DNA of 64,000 nucleotides from the NCBI RefSeq assembly GCF_050633145.1, contig NZ_JBOEFY010000026.1, forward strand, positions 154,630-218,629, read 5' to 3'. Below, piece after piece: positions 1 through 9,105 of the stretch; within the stretch, counting starts at the first letter, position 1; each line of letters opens with the position of its first letter. The translations under genes were made by a program, and so were the position numbers. Below the pieces are notes generated by a model. That model did no database searches. It had not been told where the DNA came from and saw only the letters and a list, made by a program, of their open reading frames with translations. This DNA is from Kordia sp050633145. GTDB lineage: Bacteria; Bacteroidota; Bacteroidia; Flavobacteriales; Flavobacteriaceae.

Positions 1-2
1 GA

Positions 3-1382
3 GTAGCCTATTTTAGTGAACTAAACACTTGGAAAAGCATTTGCCCAAATCCAAATTTGCTGTTTAAATCGGAAGCCTTACAACAACGTGATAGTATTTC
101 TAATGAAGAACTAATCAACTACAGAAAACAACATTTAGGTAAAAGTTTAAGTCTTCAATATAAAGTGCCTATTAAAATGGTTCGTGGTGCAGGACAATAT
201 ATGATGGATCAATATGGGCGAAAATATCTCGACACTGTAAACAATGTAGCACATGTAGGTCATGAACATTATAATGTGGTAAAAGCTGGGCAAGAACAAA
301 TGGCGCTTATCAATACCAATTCGCGTTATTTACATGAAAACATTACTATTTTAGCCAAAGAATTAATTGAAACCTTACCGCCAGAACTTAGTGTATTACA
401 TTTTGTAAATTCGGGAAGTGAAGCCAATGAATTAGCAATACGAATGGTAAAAGCTAATACTGGCGAACGTGATATTATTGCCAGTGAAATAGGATACCAT
501 GGCAATACAAATATGTGTGTTGATATGAGTTCCTATAAGTTTGATGGAAAAGGCGGAAAAGGCGCTCCAGAATACACGCATATATTTCCATTACCTGATA
601 CTTTTAGAGGGAAATACAGAGGCGAAAATACAGCAGATGCGTATGCTGAAGAAGTGCAAAAACAAATTGATATTGTTCATGAAAAAAAACGCGGTGTTGG
701 CGCATTTATCATTGAACCAATAATTAGTTGTGGCGGACAAGTAGAATTACCAGAAGGTTTTTTAGCCAAAGCTTATAAGAAAATTAGAGCAGTTGGAGGT
801 TTGTGTATTTCTGATGAGGTACAAACTGGTTGCGGACGTATGGGAAAAACCTTTTGGGGATTTCAATTACACAATGTAATTCCAGATATTGTAACCATTG
901 GAAAACCTTTAGGAAATGGACATCCTATTGCTGCTGTAGCGTGCACTCAGGAAGTCGCTAACAAGTTTGCAAATGGAATGGAGTATTTCAATACTTTTGG
1001 AGGAAATCCGGTTTCTTGCGCCATCGCAACCGAAGTATTGCGAACTGTAAAAAGTGAGAAGCTTCAAGCAAATGCGTTAGAAGTTGGCGAGTATTTAAAA
1101 TCAGAACTTAAAAATTTAGCAATAAAATTTCCAATTATTGGCGATATTCGCGGACAAGGTTTATTTTTAGGAATTGAATTTGTTGATACCAATATGAAAC
1201 CATTGGCTGCACAAACAGATTATGCTGCCAATAGAATGAAAGATCATGGGATTTTAATGAGTACCGACGGACCAGATCATAATGTGTTAAAAATAAAACC
1301 GCCTATTGTATTCACTAAAGAGAATGCAAAAGAATTATTATTTTATTTAGAAAAAATCCTTGCAGAGGACTTTATGAAATAA
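3..1382 (+). CDS. Class III aminotransferase, ethanolamine-phosphate phospho-lyase-like (5' end outside window)
   Basis: A PLP-dependent class III aminotransferase fold. The PLP lysine lies in the motif IGKPLGNGHP, preceded by SDEVQTGCGRMGKTFW (cofactor Asp), and GMEYFNTFGGNPVSCA follows. This pattern is closer to the mammalian ETNPPL/PHYKPL phospho-lyases than to acetylornithine aminotransferases. The only start codon near the conserved domain is a TTG at 57, but the frame stays open to the window edge and reads sensibly upstream (YFSELNTWKSICPNP). I therefore treat it as the C-terminal part of a longer protein. In Bacteroidota such enzymes are often fused behind an aminoglycoside-phosphotransferase-like kinase domain and an M23 peptidase-like domain (family knowledge; not visible here). 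Cytoplasmic; substrate probably a phosphorylated amino alcohol (inference). Confidence 0.85.
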   Translation, partial: VAYFSELNTWKSICPNPNLLFKSEALQQRDSISNEELINYRKQHLGKSLSLQYKVPIKMVRGAGQYMMDQYGRKYLDTVNNVAHVGHEHYNVVKAGQEQMALINTNSRYLHENITILAKELIETLPPELSVLHFVNSGSEANELAIRMVKANTGERDIIASEIGYHGNTNMCVDMSSYKFDGKGGKGAPEYTHIFPLPDTFRGKYRGENTADAYAEEVQKQIDIVHEKKRGVGAFIIEPIISCGGQVELPEGFLAKAYKKIRAVGGLCISDEVQTGCGRMGKTFWGFQLHNVIPDIVTIGKPLGNGHPIAAVACTQEVANKFANGMEYFNTFGGNPVSCAIATEVLRTVKSEKLQANALEVGEYLKSELKNLAIKFPIIGDIRGQGLFLGIEFVDTNMKPLAAQTDYAANRMKDHGILMSTDGPDHNVLKIKPPIVFTKENAKELLFYLEKILAEDFMK

Positions 1383-1454
1383 ACCAAAGACCCAAGACCA
1401 AGTTAGAGTTTAGAGTTTAGAAAATATATTTTTTATTAAAACAATCAAACAGAA

Positions 1455-2768
1455 ATGACCAAACGTTTATTTAATTTTTCAGCAGCATTCCTCCTACTCT
1501 TTTTAGTTGGATGTAAATCTACGCAAGACATTCAAAAAGTAGTAAAAGAAGCTTCTACTTTTGAAAAATTAGCAAGTATCAAAAATGTTATCAAAATAGA
1601 AAAAAGAAGTCCTGTCAGCCATTTTAATGAAAATTATGAAATCTGGTTTGAGCAACCTGTAGATTATTCCGATGCATCTAAAGGAACCTTTCAACAAAAA
1701 GTATATGTAGGTTTTGAAAACAATACACTTCCTGTATTTGTAGAATTACAAGGATATGGAATTTACACTGAAAGAGCTGGAGAACTTGCCACACATTACA
1801 ATAGCAATCAATTAACAATAGAACATCGGTATTTTAATGATTCGCGCCCAGAAAATATTGAATGGAATACGCTTACCATAGAAAATGCAGCAAAAGATCA
1901 GGCGAACATTATAAATGCAGTTAGAGACGCTATTTATCCGAATGCAAAATTCATCACAACTGGAATTTCAAAAGGTTGCCAAACGACAATGGCGCACCGC
2001 AGATATTTCCCTGAAAACGTAGATGCCTGTGTTTGCTATGTAGGACCATTAAACTATGAAAGAGAAGATCCGCGCGTATATGAATTCTTAAAAAATGTAG
2101 GTACTAAGGAAGAGCGTACTAAAATTGCTGACTTCCAAAAACTATGTTTTGAAAATAGAGCTGAATTGCTTCAAATTTTAAAAGATACCGCTAAAAAAAC
2201 AGGAATGACTTGGGAATTTGGCGTAGAAAAAGCGTTGGATTACACCATTTTAGAATACTCTTTCGCATTTTGGCAATGGGGAGCTAAAACTGAAAACATT
2301 CCGCTTCAAGCGACAAATCCTGAAACAATATACAATCATCTAATTAGCATCGTTGGATATGGTTTCTTTGAAACTGAATCTGTAGAAGACTTACAACCTT
2401 ATTTTTGGGCAGCGCTAACACAACAAGGAATTTATGGATACGAAACGGCTCCTTTTAAAAAATATTTAGGAACTGATGAAGTATATAAATTTGATTGGGC
2501 TTTCCCTGAAGGAATTTCTAAAGAATACGATCTAAAACCGATGCAAGAAATCAAATCATTTTTAGATACTGATGCACAAAAAATGATGTTTATTTATGGT
2601 GAATACGATGCTTGGAGTGCCACTGCTGTAGAACTAAAAGATGACGCACAAAGTCGTGACATGTACAAATTTGTAAAATCTAAAGGAGATCACAGAACTC
2701 GAATAAAGAGTTTTTCGAAAGAAGAACGAGAAAAGATATATGCTATTATTGATAGCTGGCTTAAGTGA
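1455..2768 (+). CDS. S37-family prolyl tripeptidyl-type aminopeptidase, lipoprotein
   Basis: Secreted serine peptidase resembling the S37 (PS-10) family. A lipoprotein signal peptide ends in the lipobox LVGC with Cys20 as lipidation site, so the enzyme should be membrane-anchored. The nucleophile is Ser172 in TTGISKGCQTTM; the family usually has SKGG, so Cys replaces the second Gly. The likely acid and base are Asp385 (YGEYDAW) and His413 (KGDHRTR). The segment HRRYFPENVDACVCYVGP after the nucleophile is typical of the family. 437 aa, normal length. It stands alone, 72 nt after the aminotransferase, and is followed by a strong terminator. Substrate specificity (N-terminal tripeptides) is family knowledge. 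Confidence 0.85.
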   Translation: MTKRLFNFSAAFLLLFLVGCKSTQDIQKVVKEASTFEKLASIKNVIKIEKRSPVSHFNENYEIWFEQPVDYSDASKGTFQQKVYVGFENNTLPVFVELQGYGIYTERAGELATHYNSNQLTIEHRYFNDSRPENIEWNTLTIENAAKDQANIINAVRDAIYPNAKFITTGISKGCQTTMAHRRYFPENVDACVCYVGPLNYEREDPRVYEFLKNVGTKEERTKIADFQKLCFENRAELLQILKDTAKKTGMTWEFGVEKALDYTILEYSFAFWQWGAKTENIPLQATNPETIYNHLISIVGYGFFETESVEDLQPYFWAALTQQGIYGYETAPFKKYLGTDEVYKFDWAFPEGISKEYDLKPMQEIKSFLDTDAQKMMFIYGEYDAWSATAVELKDDAQSRDMYKFVKSKGDHRTRIKSFSKEEREKIYAIIDSWLK

Positions 2769-2820
2769 TGTGAGTTTTCTTTAAATCTTTCATCAAAAAT
2801 TATAATTTAAAAACTTAAAT

Positions 2821-2851
2821 AAAAAAGCAAGCTATTTCAGCTTGCTTTTTT
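2821..2851 (+). terminator. Rho-independent terminator after the S37 peptidase gene
   Basis: A 13-bp perfect stem (2821-2833 with 2839-2851; GCAAGCT/AGCTTGC core flanked by A and T runs) and a 5-nt loop ATTTC. The A-run/T-run symmetry allows action on both strands, which suits the convergent gene ending at 2961. Confidence 0.9.
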
Positions 2852-2960
2852 ATTTGTTTGTAATATTGAGTCTTCAAGATCTATTTTTTGATGAAGGATT
2901 TCAAAAGAGAATGGTTTGTTTGCAAAAGCACATACGGTCAATTATTTACAGAAAATATCT

Positions 2961-5630
2961 TTATTTGATAATTTTTGAAATATGATTTCCTTTTTCCGAT
3001 TGTACTTTTAATAGATATATACCATTTGCCAATGCATGTACTGGTATTGAAATATTTTTTTGACTATTTTCAACAGCAATATCTAAAAGTAATCTACCCT
3101 TTATGTCATATATTGATACGTTGTTTAAAACATGATCTCCTTTAACTTGCAATATATCTTTAACTGGAATTGGATACACTACTATACTTTGATCTTTACT
3201 AGCATCTATAATACTTAAAGGATTAGCGACAACAGTTTCGGCCAAGTCTGTAATGATAGGTGCGTTAAAATCGAAAAAGATATCTGCTTTATTGTTAAAA
3301 GTATCATTTATCATTAAGGTGTTTTTTGTTTTTATTTTGAATAATACATACCCATCATTATTGGCATCATCAAAAGGCAAATTTATATTTTCAAAAATGA
3401 ATTCTACTTTTTGTCCTTGAATTCTTGTTGAGAAAGGATGACTTCCGCTTAATGGTTGTAATGTACTTATATCATAATACGCATCATTTATATCATCTTT
3501 TACAACTATATTAATTGCACTTGCAGTACCTGTATTTTCAAAACGAATCATATAGTGTATATACTCTCCAACTTTATCTTCTGTTATTGTATCACCTTCT
3601 AGACAAATTTTATCGTTAGGGTCAAACGAGTTAACAACAGTTTGGTTGAGTGTCATTACATTATCTACTGGTGTTTCATCATTTGTTACAGGATTGATGG
3701 TCGCAGTAAAGTTAATAACATCATCTTGATTTAAAGGGAAGCTCGCATCGGTTGGCGCATTTAAAGTCATCGTAAAGTCAATTTCTCGCACTTCTTGCGG
3801 AGCTATGTTAGAATAATTCCATGTAAGTTGCCCAGTGTTTTGTGTATCTGAAGAAGGTGCCGCTGACATAAAATTCATGTAATCATCATTAAAAAGTAAA
3901 TCAATACTTCCCGATAAGATTGTATTTCCTTTGTTACGGTAAACTATTTTATAATCTGTATCAAAACCAGGACGAGCAGCATTTACAGGAACTACGGTTA
4001 CTTCTAAGTCATTGTGAACACCATTGGGTACAATACAAAAATCTTGTGTATAATCACTAGCAGATGATAAATTTACTGAAATAAAATCTGGTGTAATGGT
4101 ATAATAATCTGGATTTTCTAATTGTGGCGCTATGTATGTATACGCTTGAAGTACCGGAATTGAAAAGGTACCGTTTGGATTGGTTACAAATACACCTGCT
4201 GTACCACTACTTCCTATTGCTATTCGTAAATTTCCAAAAAGTGGATCATTCATATCACAACCATCCATATCTGCATCTAAAATAGCACTACCAGAAAATG
4301 TAATAGTATCTCCTCCTTGACTAAAAGAGCAGTAGGTATTAACAACACAATCTGTATATCCATACACATCTAAATAAGATGTTTGTAACACGTCAATATC
4401 CTGCTCATCTGCACATAAATATACTAAGTCTGGGTTCCCTTGAAAGGACAAGGTATTGATGTTAAATGGACCATTTTTTATATTAAGACTTGTTAATTCA
4501 TTAAAACTACAATTTAAATACGTCATTCCTGTGTGCATAGAGATATCTAAATCGGCTAGCAAATTGCTATTGCAATTTAAAAACCCAAGACTATTTTGGT
4601 GCGATAAATCAATTGTAGTTATTTGATTTGCGTTAAATGATAAAGTATGCATCAATGGATTTTGCGAAATATCTAATATAGTGAGTTGATTTTGCCCTAT
4701 GTTTAAACTCTGTAATAATGAATTTTGACTAAGATCGATAGTCGTTAAACTGTTATAAGAGATAAATAAATCTTCTAAAAGCGGGTTTTGAGTAAGATCA
4801 ATCTCAGTTAATCCTCCTGTTGTACTATCGATTCCTGTATAACTTAATTCTTTTAAGTTTGGGTTTTGAGTTACATCAATAGCAGTAATTAAATTTCTAC
4901 CACATTGCAGTTCTTCTAAATTAGGTAACATACTTACATCAATAGTAGTTAGTAGATTATAGAGGCAATTTATACTCTTTAAATTTACATTTTGACTTAC
5001 ATCTAATAACGTTAATTGGTTTCCTCCACATTCAAGCCATTCTAAATTTGTATTTTGACTTATGTCTAACATAGTGATGCCAGCATTTGATATTGCAAGC
5101 CCGACAAGATTTACATTTTGTGTCAAATCGGTATTTCCAATTGGATTTAAAACACTTTCAAAACGTTCTAAATTTATGTTTTGAGTTAGATCGATACTTC
5201 CAATGTTATTATACTCTATTTGAAGTCTTATTAGTGCTGTGTTTTGTGTAACATCTATACTTGTAAGTTCGTTTCTTCCAACATCCAACCTTTCTAATTG
5301 AGTCAGCGCAGAAACATCTATACTTGTAATCTCATTATTATTAAGAAGTAATGTTTTTAAATTAACAAAACTCTCAATTCCTTCCACAGAAATCAATCCT
5401 TGATACAAGGCATTTACTCTGAGTCCAATAACTGCCTCAGCTTCGGAAACCTGAATTTCTCCATCACCATTGGTATCTACAGGACTACTATAAAATCCGT
5501 CATCATTTAAATCAGCAACTGAATAATTTACGAGACGATCTTTAAAAACTGGGTCGGGAATGTTTATTATTTGTGCTGTAGAAAAGTTATAGAAACAGCA
5601 CATAAAAAATAATGTGTAAAGTTTTTTCAT
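2961..5630 (-). CDS. Leucine-rich-repeat T9SS cargo protein with SxDPNDK domain
   Basis: Large secreted or surface protein. I chose the internal ATG at 5630 (MKKLYTLFF..., a clear signal peptide ending ...FSTAQ) over the upstream ATG at 5693, whose extra 21 residues do not look like a signal sequence; this gives 889 aa. An EF-hand-like DTNGDGEIQVSEAE segment is followed by about fifteen ~21-residue leucine-rich repeats of the type L..L.c..N.lt.lDvsqN. A carboxypeptidase-like/Ig segment follows, then a DUF11-like domain with FDPNDK, and a T9SS type A sorting domain at the end (VYPIPVKDILQV ... GIYLLKVQSEKGNHISKIIK). The role is probably surface binding or adhesion. The SxDPNDK domain is shared with the two giant proteins at 40.8-48.5 kb. 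Confidence 0.85.
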   Translation of the reverse strand: MKKLYTLFFMCCFYNFSTAQIINIPDPVFKDRLVNYSVADLNDDGFYSSPVDTNGDGEIQVSEAEAVIGLRVNALYQGLISVEGIESFVNLKTLLLNNNEITSIDVSALTQLERLDVGRNELTSIDVTQNTALIRLQIEYNNIGSIDLTQNINLERFESVLNPIGNTDLTQNVNLVGLAISNAGITMLDISQNTNLEWLECGGNQLTLLDVSQNVNLKSINCLYNLLTTIDVSMLPNLEELQCGRNLITAIDVTQNPNLKELSYTGIDSTTGGLTEIDLTQNPLLEDLFISYNSLTTIDLSQNSLLQSLNIGQNQLTILDISQNPLMHTLSFNANQITTIDLSHQNSLGFLNCNSNLLADLDISMHTGMTYLNCSFNELTSLNIKNGPFNINTLSFQGNPDLVYLCADEQDIDVLQTSYLDVYGYTDCVVNTYCSFSQGGDTITFSGSAILDADMDGCDMNDPLFGNLRIAIGSSGTAGVFVTNPNGTFSIPVLQAYTYIAPQLENPDYYTITPDFISVNLSSASDYTQDFCIVPNGVHNDLEVTVVPVNAARPGFDTDYKIVYRNKGNTILSGSIDLLFNDDYMNFMSAAPSSDTQNTGQLTWNYSNIAPQEVREIDFTMTLNAPTDASFPLNQDDVINFTATINPVTNDETPVDNVMTLNQTVVNSFDPNDKICLEGDTITEDKVGEYIHYMIRFENTGTASAINIVVKDDINDAYYDISTLQPLSGSHPFSTRIQGQKVEFIFENINLPFDDANNDGYVLFKIKTKNTLMINDTFNNKADIFFDFNAPIITDLAETVVANPLSIIDASKDQSIVVYPIPVKDILQVKGDHVLNNVSIYDIKGRLLLDIAVENSQKNISIPVHALANGIYLLKVQSEKGNHISKIIK

Positions 5631-5879
5631 GTATTTTGGTATAAACCGGTTTATAATTAGCAAATATAGAGTATGAAGGGTTGCAAAGCACAAATTTACT
5701 CTCTCAGATATGGTAAAACCTGCAACCTATTAAATTATATGTATTTCATTACTGTAAATAGTTACATTAATTTTATTTTTTCTTCATCTAATGGTAATTT
5801 TTCTCTTATAAATTATTTTAATCATTAGTAACCTCAACAACATCCAAACCCACAACCTCTTGAGCCGTAATCAAGCGTA

Positions 5880-7154
5880 CTACTCAGGAAACTTCCTCCT
5901 AATCCCATCCAAACATAAATTATGAATACTTCCAATATGTGTATGCTTTTTTGATGCAGCCGAACTATACGTTCCATCTTGTACTTGCTTCCCAATTTTT
6001 TGATACGCTTCTCTAAAAGAAATGCCTTCAACCACCAAATTATTAATACTATCTACTGTAAAAAGGTATTTGTATTTTTCATCATTCAAATCAATCGCTT
6101 TTACGTTCACTTGTTGAATGGAATAATTGAATATTTCCAACATGTCTTTTGTGTCTTCAAATGCAGCAATCATGTGTTCTTTTAGCAATTGATAATCTCT
6201 GTGGTAACCACTTGGTAAGTTATTCGTAATTAAAAGCATTTCTGTATACAAAGCCTGGATTTTATTGCATTTCCCACGAATCAATTCAAACACATCAGGA
6301 TTTTTTTTATGTGGCATAATGCTACTTCCCGTAGTTAATTCATCTGGAAAAGAAATAAAATCAAAATTCTGACTCATGTACAAGCAAATATCCATAGCAA
6401 ATCGTGCTAAAGTATTGCACAAACTTCCCAAAGCCATTGAAATGGTTCGTTCACTTTTTCCACGACTCATCTGCGCTGCAACAACATTGTATTTTAAGGT
6501 TTTAAAATCTAGTTCGTTTGTTGTAAAAGCTCTGTCTATTGGGAATGAACTTCCGTAACCTGCCGCAGAACCTAATGGATTCTGATCTACGGTTTTTATG
6601 GCTGCATCTAACAAATAGACATCATCAATTAACAATTCGGCATACGCAGAAAACCACAATCCGAAAGAAGATGGCATGGCGACTTGCAAATGTGTATAAC
6701 CAGGCAACAAAGCTTCTTTATGTGTTTCAGCAAGTTTTAAGAGCGTGTCAAAAAACGTTCTAGTATGCTCTTTAATTAACTGTAAATTATCCTTATAAAA
6801 TAAGTGTAATGCTACCAAAACCTGATCATTTCGAGAACGTGCCGTATGAATCTTCTTCCCTACTTCACCATACTTCTGAGTAAGCTCAAATTCAATTTTT
6901 GAATGCACATCTTCAAACTGTGATGCTATTTCAAAAGTTCCGTTTTCCAATTGCGATTGCAGTGTTGCCAATCCTTCAATAAGCTGTTGCAATTCCTCTG
7001 TAGAAATACTATTTATTTTATGCAACATTTTTGCATGCGCTAATGAAGCCTGAATGTCATACGTAGCAATATGTATATCAATTTCTCTATCGTTTCCAAC
7101 AGTAAATTCTTCAATCTTTTTATCTATGTTAATTCCTTTATCCCAAAGTTTCAT
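5880..7154 (-). CDS. argH: Argininosuccinate lyase
   Basis: Last step of arginine synthesis: argininosuccinate to arginine and fumarate. Fumarase/aspartase superfamily signature GSSIMPHKKN at residues 276-285 and HTARSRNDQV at 103-112 (the usual TGRSRNDQ with Ala for Gly). 424 aa, slightly shorter than the enterobacterial enzyme (about 457) as is usual in this phylum. It is the last gene of the minus-strand arginine operon, separated from argE by 111 nt that carry a small palindromic repeat. The gene therefore relies on read-through from upstream, or has its own weak promoter that I cannot see. Confidence 0.95.
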   Translation of the reverse strand: MKLWDKGINIDKKIEEFTVGNDREIDIHIATYDIQASLAHAKMLHKINSISTEELQQLIEGLATLQSQLENGTFEIASQFEDVHSKIEFELTQKYGEVGKKIHTARSRNDQVLVALHLFYKDNLQLIKEHTRTFFDTLLKLAETHKEALLPGYTHLQVAMPSSFGLWFSAYAELLIDDVYLLDAAIKTVDQNPLGSAAGYGSSFPIDRAFTTNELDFKTLKYNVVAAQMSRGKSERTISMALGSLCNTLARFAMDICLYMSQNFDFISFPDELTTGSSIMPHKKNPDVFELIRGKCNKIQALYTEMLLITNNLPSGYHRDYQLLKEHMIAAFEDTKDMLEIFNYSIQQVNVKAIDLNDEKYKYLFTVDSINNLVVEGISFREAYQKIGKQVQDGTYSSAASKKHTHIGSIHNLCLDGIRRKFPE

Positions 7155-7171
7155 TTGTTTTCTCTTTTGTC

Positions 7172-7191
7172 ATTCCTGCGAAGGCAGGAAT
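7172..7191. repeat. REP-like palindrome between argE and argH
   Basis: ATTCCTGC-GAAG-GCAGGAAT, an 8-bp perfect stem with a 4-nt loop, flanked by GTC and CTG. This palindrome type is widely dispersed in bacterial genomes and, when translated, gives the familiar artefactual peptide SFLRRQES. Only one copy was noticed in this window. Confidence 0.6.
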
Positions 7192-7265
7192 CTGTTTTAG
7201 TAGTTAGTATTGAGAAGCGTTCTATGAAAAATCTCAATACTAAAATCTCATATCTCAATTCTATT

Positions 7266-8330
7266 TTATAATATCTCTTCTAATATTTTAATGTATAATT
7301 CAATGCCTTTTTCTATTTCATGTACATAGATAAATTCATCCGCTGTATGTGAACGCGTACTATCGCCAGGACCTAATTTTAAGGAAGGACATGTCAAAAC
7401 CGCTTGATCGGACAGTGTTGGAGAACCATACATTTTTCTACCTAATTTTATTCCTGCTTGCACTAACGGATGCTTCTCTGGAATAGCTGATGAATTCAAT
7501 CGTAAACTTCTTGGAATGATTTCCGCACAAGGCGCTTCTTTTTGAAGAATCTCCACAACTTCTTTGTTACTATATGCATCATTCACACGAACATCTACAA
7601 CTAAGTTTACGTTTGCCGGAACAGCATTGTGTTGTTTTCCTGCATTGATTTGAGTAACGGTCATTTTTACATCACCTAACACTGAAGATGTTTTTTTAAA
7701 TGTGAATTCCTGAAACCATTTTAAAACGTCAATGGTGTTATAAATAGCATTATCTGTATTTGGATGTGCGGCGTGACTTGGCGTTCCTTTTACAACTGCA
7801 TCAAAAACAACGAGTCCTTTCTCTGCGATTGCCAATTGCATTAACGTTGGTTCGCCGACAATTGCCACATCAACTTTTGGAATGATAGACAACACACTGT
7901 TCAAACCGTTTTCGCCGCTGCTTTCCTCTTCTGCGGAAGCGACAATCACAAGATTATAGTGCAAGTTTGGTTGTTTATAAAAATAGGTGAATGTTGCTAT
8001 GAGAGAAACCAAACAACCGCCAGCATCATTGCTTCCCAAACCGTATAATTTTCCATCTTCTATAATGGCTTCAAAAGGATTTTTTGTATATCCATTATTC
8101 GGTTTTACGGTATCGTGATGCGAGTTCAATAGCAGAGTTGGTTTGTTCTCATCGAAATGTAAGTTGGTTGCCCAAATATTATTTTTAGTTCTTTTGAAAG
8201 GAATTTTATAGTGCTGAAACCAATTTTCGATATGTGCTGCTGTACCTTCTTCTTCCGAAGAAAACGATGGTGTTTCTATAAGTTTTTTTAGCAACGAAAT
8301 TGCTTGGTTTGTTAATTCTGTAGAATTCAT
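7266..8330 (-). CDS. argE: M20-family N-acyl-ornithine/citrulline deacylase (ArgE-like)
   Basis: Zinc-dependent M20 amidohydrolase. Metal ligands in HHDT (residues 71-74), NDAGG (Asp102) and the catalytic Glu in ASAEEESSGENG (about 134-136). In pathways that use an N-acyl-ornithine carbamoyltransferase, this enzyme removes the acetyl or succinyl group from N-acylcitrulline before ArgG acts. The start ATG overlaps the end of argB by 4 nt (ATGA at 8327-8330), which implies translational coupling. 354 aa. The symbol follows the operon role; whether the natural substrate is acetyl- or succinyl-citrulline cannot be read from this gene alone. Confidence 0.85.
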   Translation of the reverse strand: MNSTELTNQAISLLKKLIETPSFSSEEEGTAAHIENWFQHYKIPFKRTKNNIWATNLHFDENKPTLLLNSHHDTVKPNNGYTKNPFEAIIEDGKLYGLGSNDAGGCLVSLIATFTYFYKQPNLHYNLVIVASAEEESSGENGLNSVLSIIPKVDVAIVGEPTLMQLAIAEKGLVVFDAVVKGTPSHAAHPNTDNAIYNTIDVLKWFQEFTFKKTSSVLGDVKMTVTQINAGKQHNAVPANVNLVVDVRVNDAYSNKEVVEILQKEAPCAEIIPRSLRLNSSAIPEKHPLVQAGIKLGRKMYGSPTLSDQAVLTCPSLKLGPGDSTRSHTADEFIYVHEIEKGIELYIKILEEIL

Positions 8331-9103
8331 TTTTGAATTGTTGTGTGTGTTAGATTTTTATTTAAAAGCATTTCCGATTTCCCAATATGGACTTTTTCCA
8401 CCTGATGATGTATTGCATGAAAACAATTGGTGAGTTTGGGTAACATTCCATCCGAAATAATCTTGTTTTCGAGTAATGTTTGATAGTTTTTTGTGTCAAT
8501 CGTTTCAATCACTGAATCGTCATTATTGACATCTTCTAAAACGCCGTTTTTTTCAAAACAATAATACAGTTCAGTCGTATACTCATTTGCAAAAGCAATG
8601 GCTAATTCTGAAGCTACTGTGTCTGCATTGGTATTTAGTAATTGTCCGTTTTCATCATGTGTAATTGCACAAAAAACAGGTGTAATTTCCTGATTTAGAA
8701 GTATTTTTAAATTCCCCGTGTTTACTTTTTTAATATCGCCTACAAATCCATAATCAATCGTTTGTACAGGACGCTTTTCAGATACAATACAATTGCCATC
8801 AGCTCCAGAAAAACCCATCGCATTATTGTTTCTTGCTTGCAATTTTGCGACGATTTTTTTATTAATATTTCCCGCATATACCATTGTGATAATGTCCAAA
8901 GTTTCCGCATTTGTAATACGTCTTCCTTCAATCATTTGCACTTCAATATTCATTTGTTGCGCAAGTTTAGTAGCTGACTTTCCACCGCCATGCACCAAAA
9001 TTTTAGGTGAAGTTACTTGAGCAAAATCATCTAAGAAAGCATTCAAAGCAACTTCATCATTAATGATATGTCCGCCAATTTTCACAATTTTCAATGTTTC
9101 CAT
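8327..9103 (-). CDS. argB: N-acetylglutamate (or N-succinylglutamate) kinase
   Basis: Amino-acid kinase family. N-terminal KIGGHIIND, the phosphate-binding HGGGKSAT at 38-45 and the substrate segment EGRRITNAETLDIITMVYAGNINKK are typical of ArgB. It phosphorylates the gamma-carboxylate of N-acylglutamate. 258 aa, normal size. It starts 2 nt after the stop of argF' and overlaps argE by 4 nt. In species that run the pathway with succinylated intermediates the substrate would be N-succinylglutamate (family knowledge; see argF'). Confidence 0.92.
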   Translation of the reverse strand: METLKIVKIGGHIINDEVALNAFLDDFAQVTSPKILVHGGGKSATKLAQQMNIEVQMIEGRRITNAETLDIITMVYAGNINKKIVAKLQARNNNAMGFSGADGNCIVSEKRPVQTIDYGFVGDIKKVNTGNLKILLNQEITPVFCAITHDENGQLLNTNADTVASELAIAFANEYTTELYYCFEKNGVLEDVNNDDSVIETIDTKNYQTLLENKIISDGMLPKLTNCFHAIHHQVEKVHIGKSEMLLNKNLTHTTIQK

Positions 9104-9105
9104 AG

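Noticed and set aside
5834..6031. Minus-strand frame ending in GLGG...GCGFGCC, reminiscent of a small Cys-rich peptide
   Set aside because: It overlaps most of the argH 3' end in another frame and has no leader; only the last 15 codons lie outside argH. Probably coincidence.
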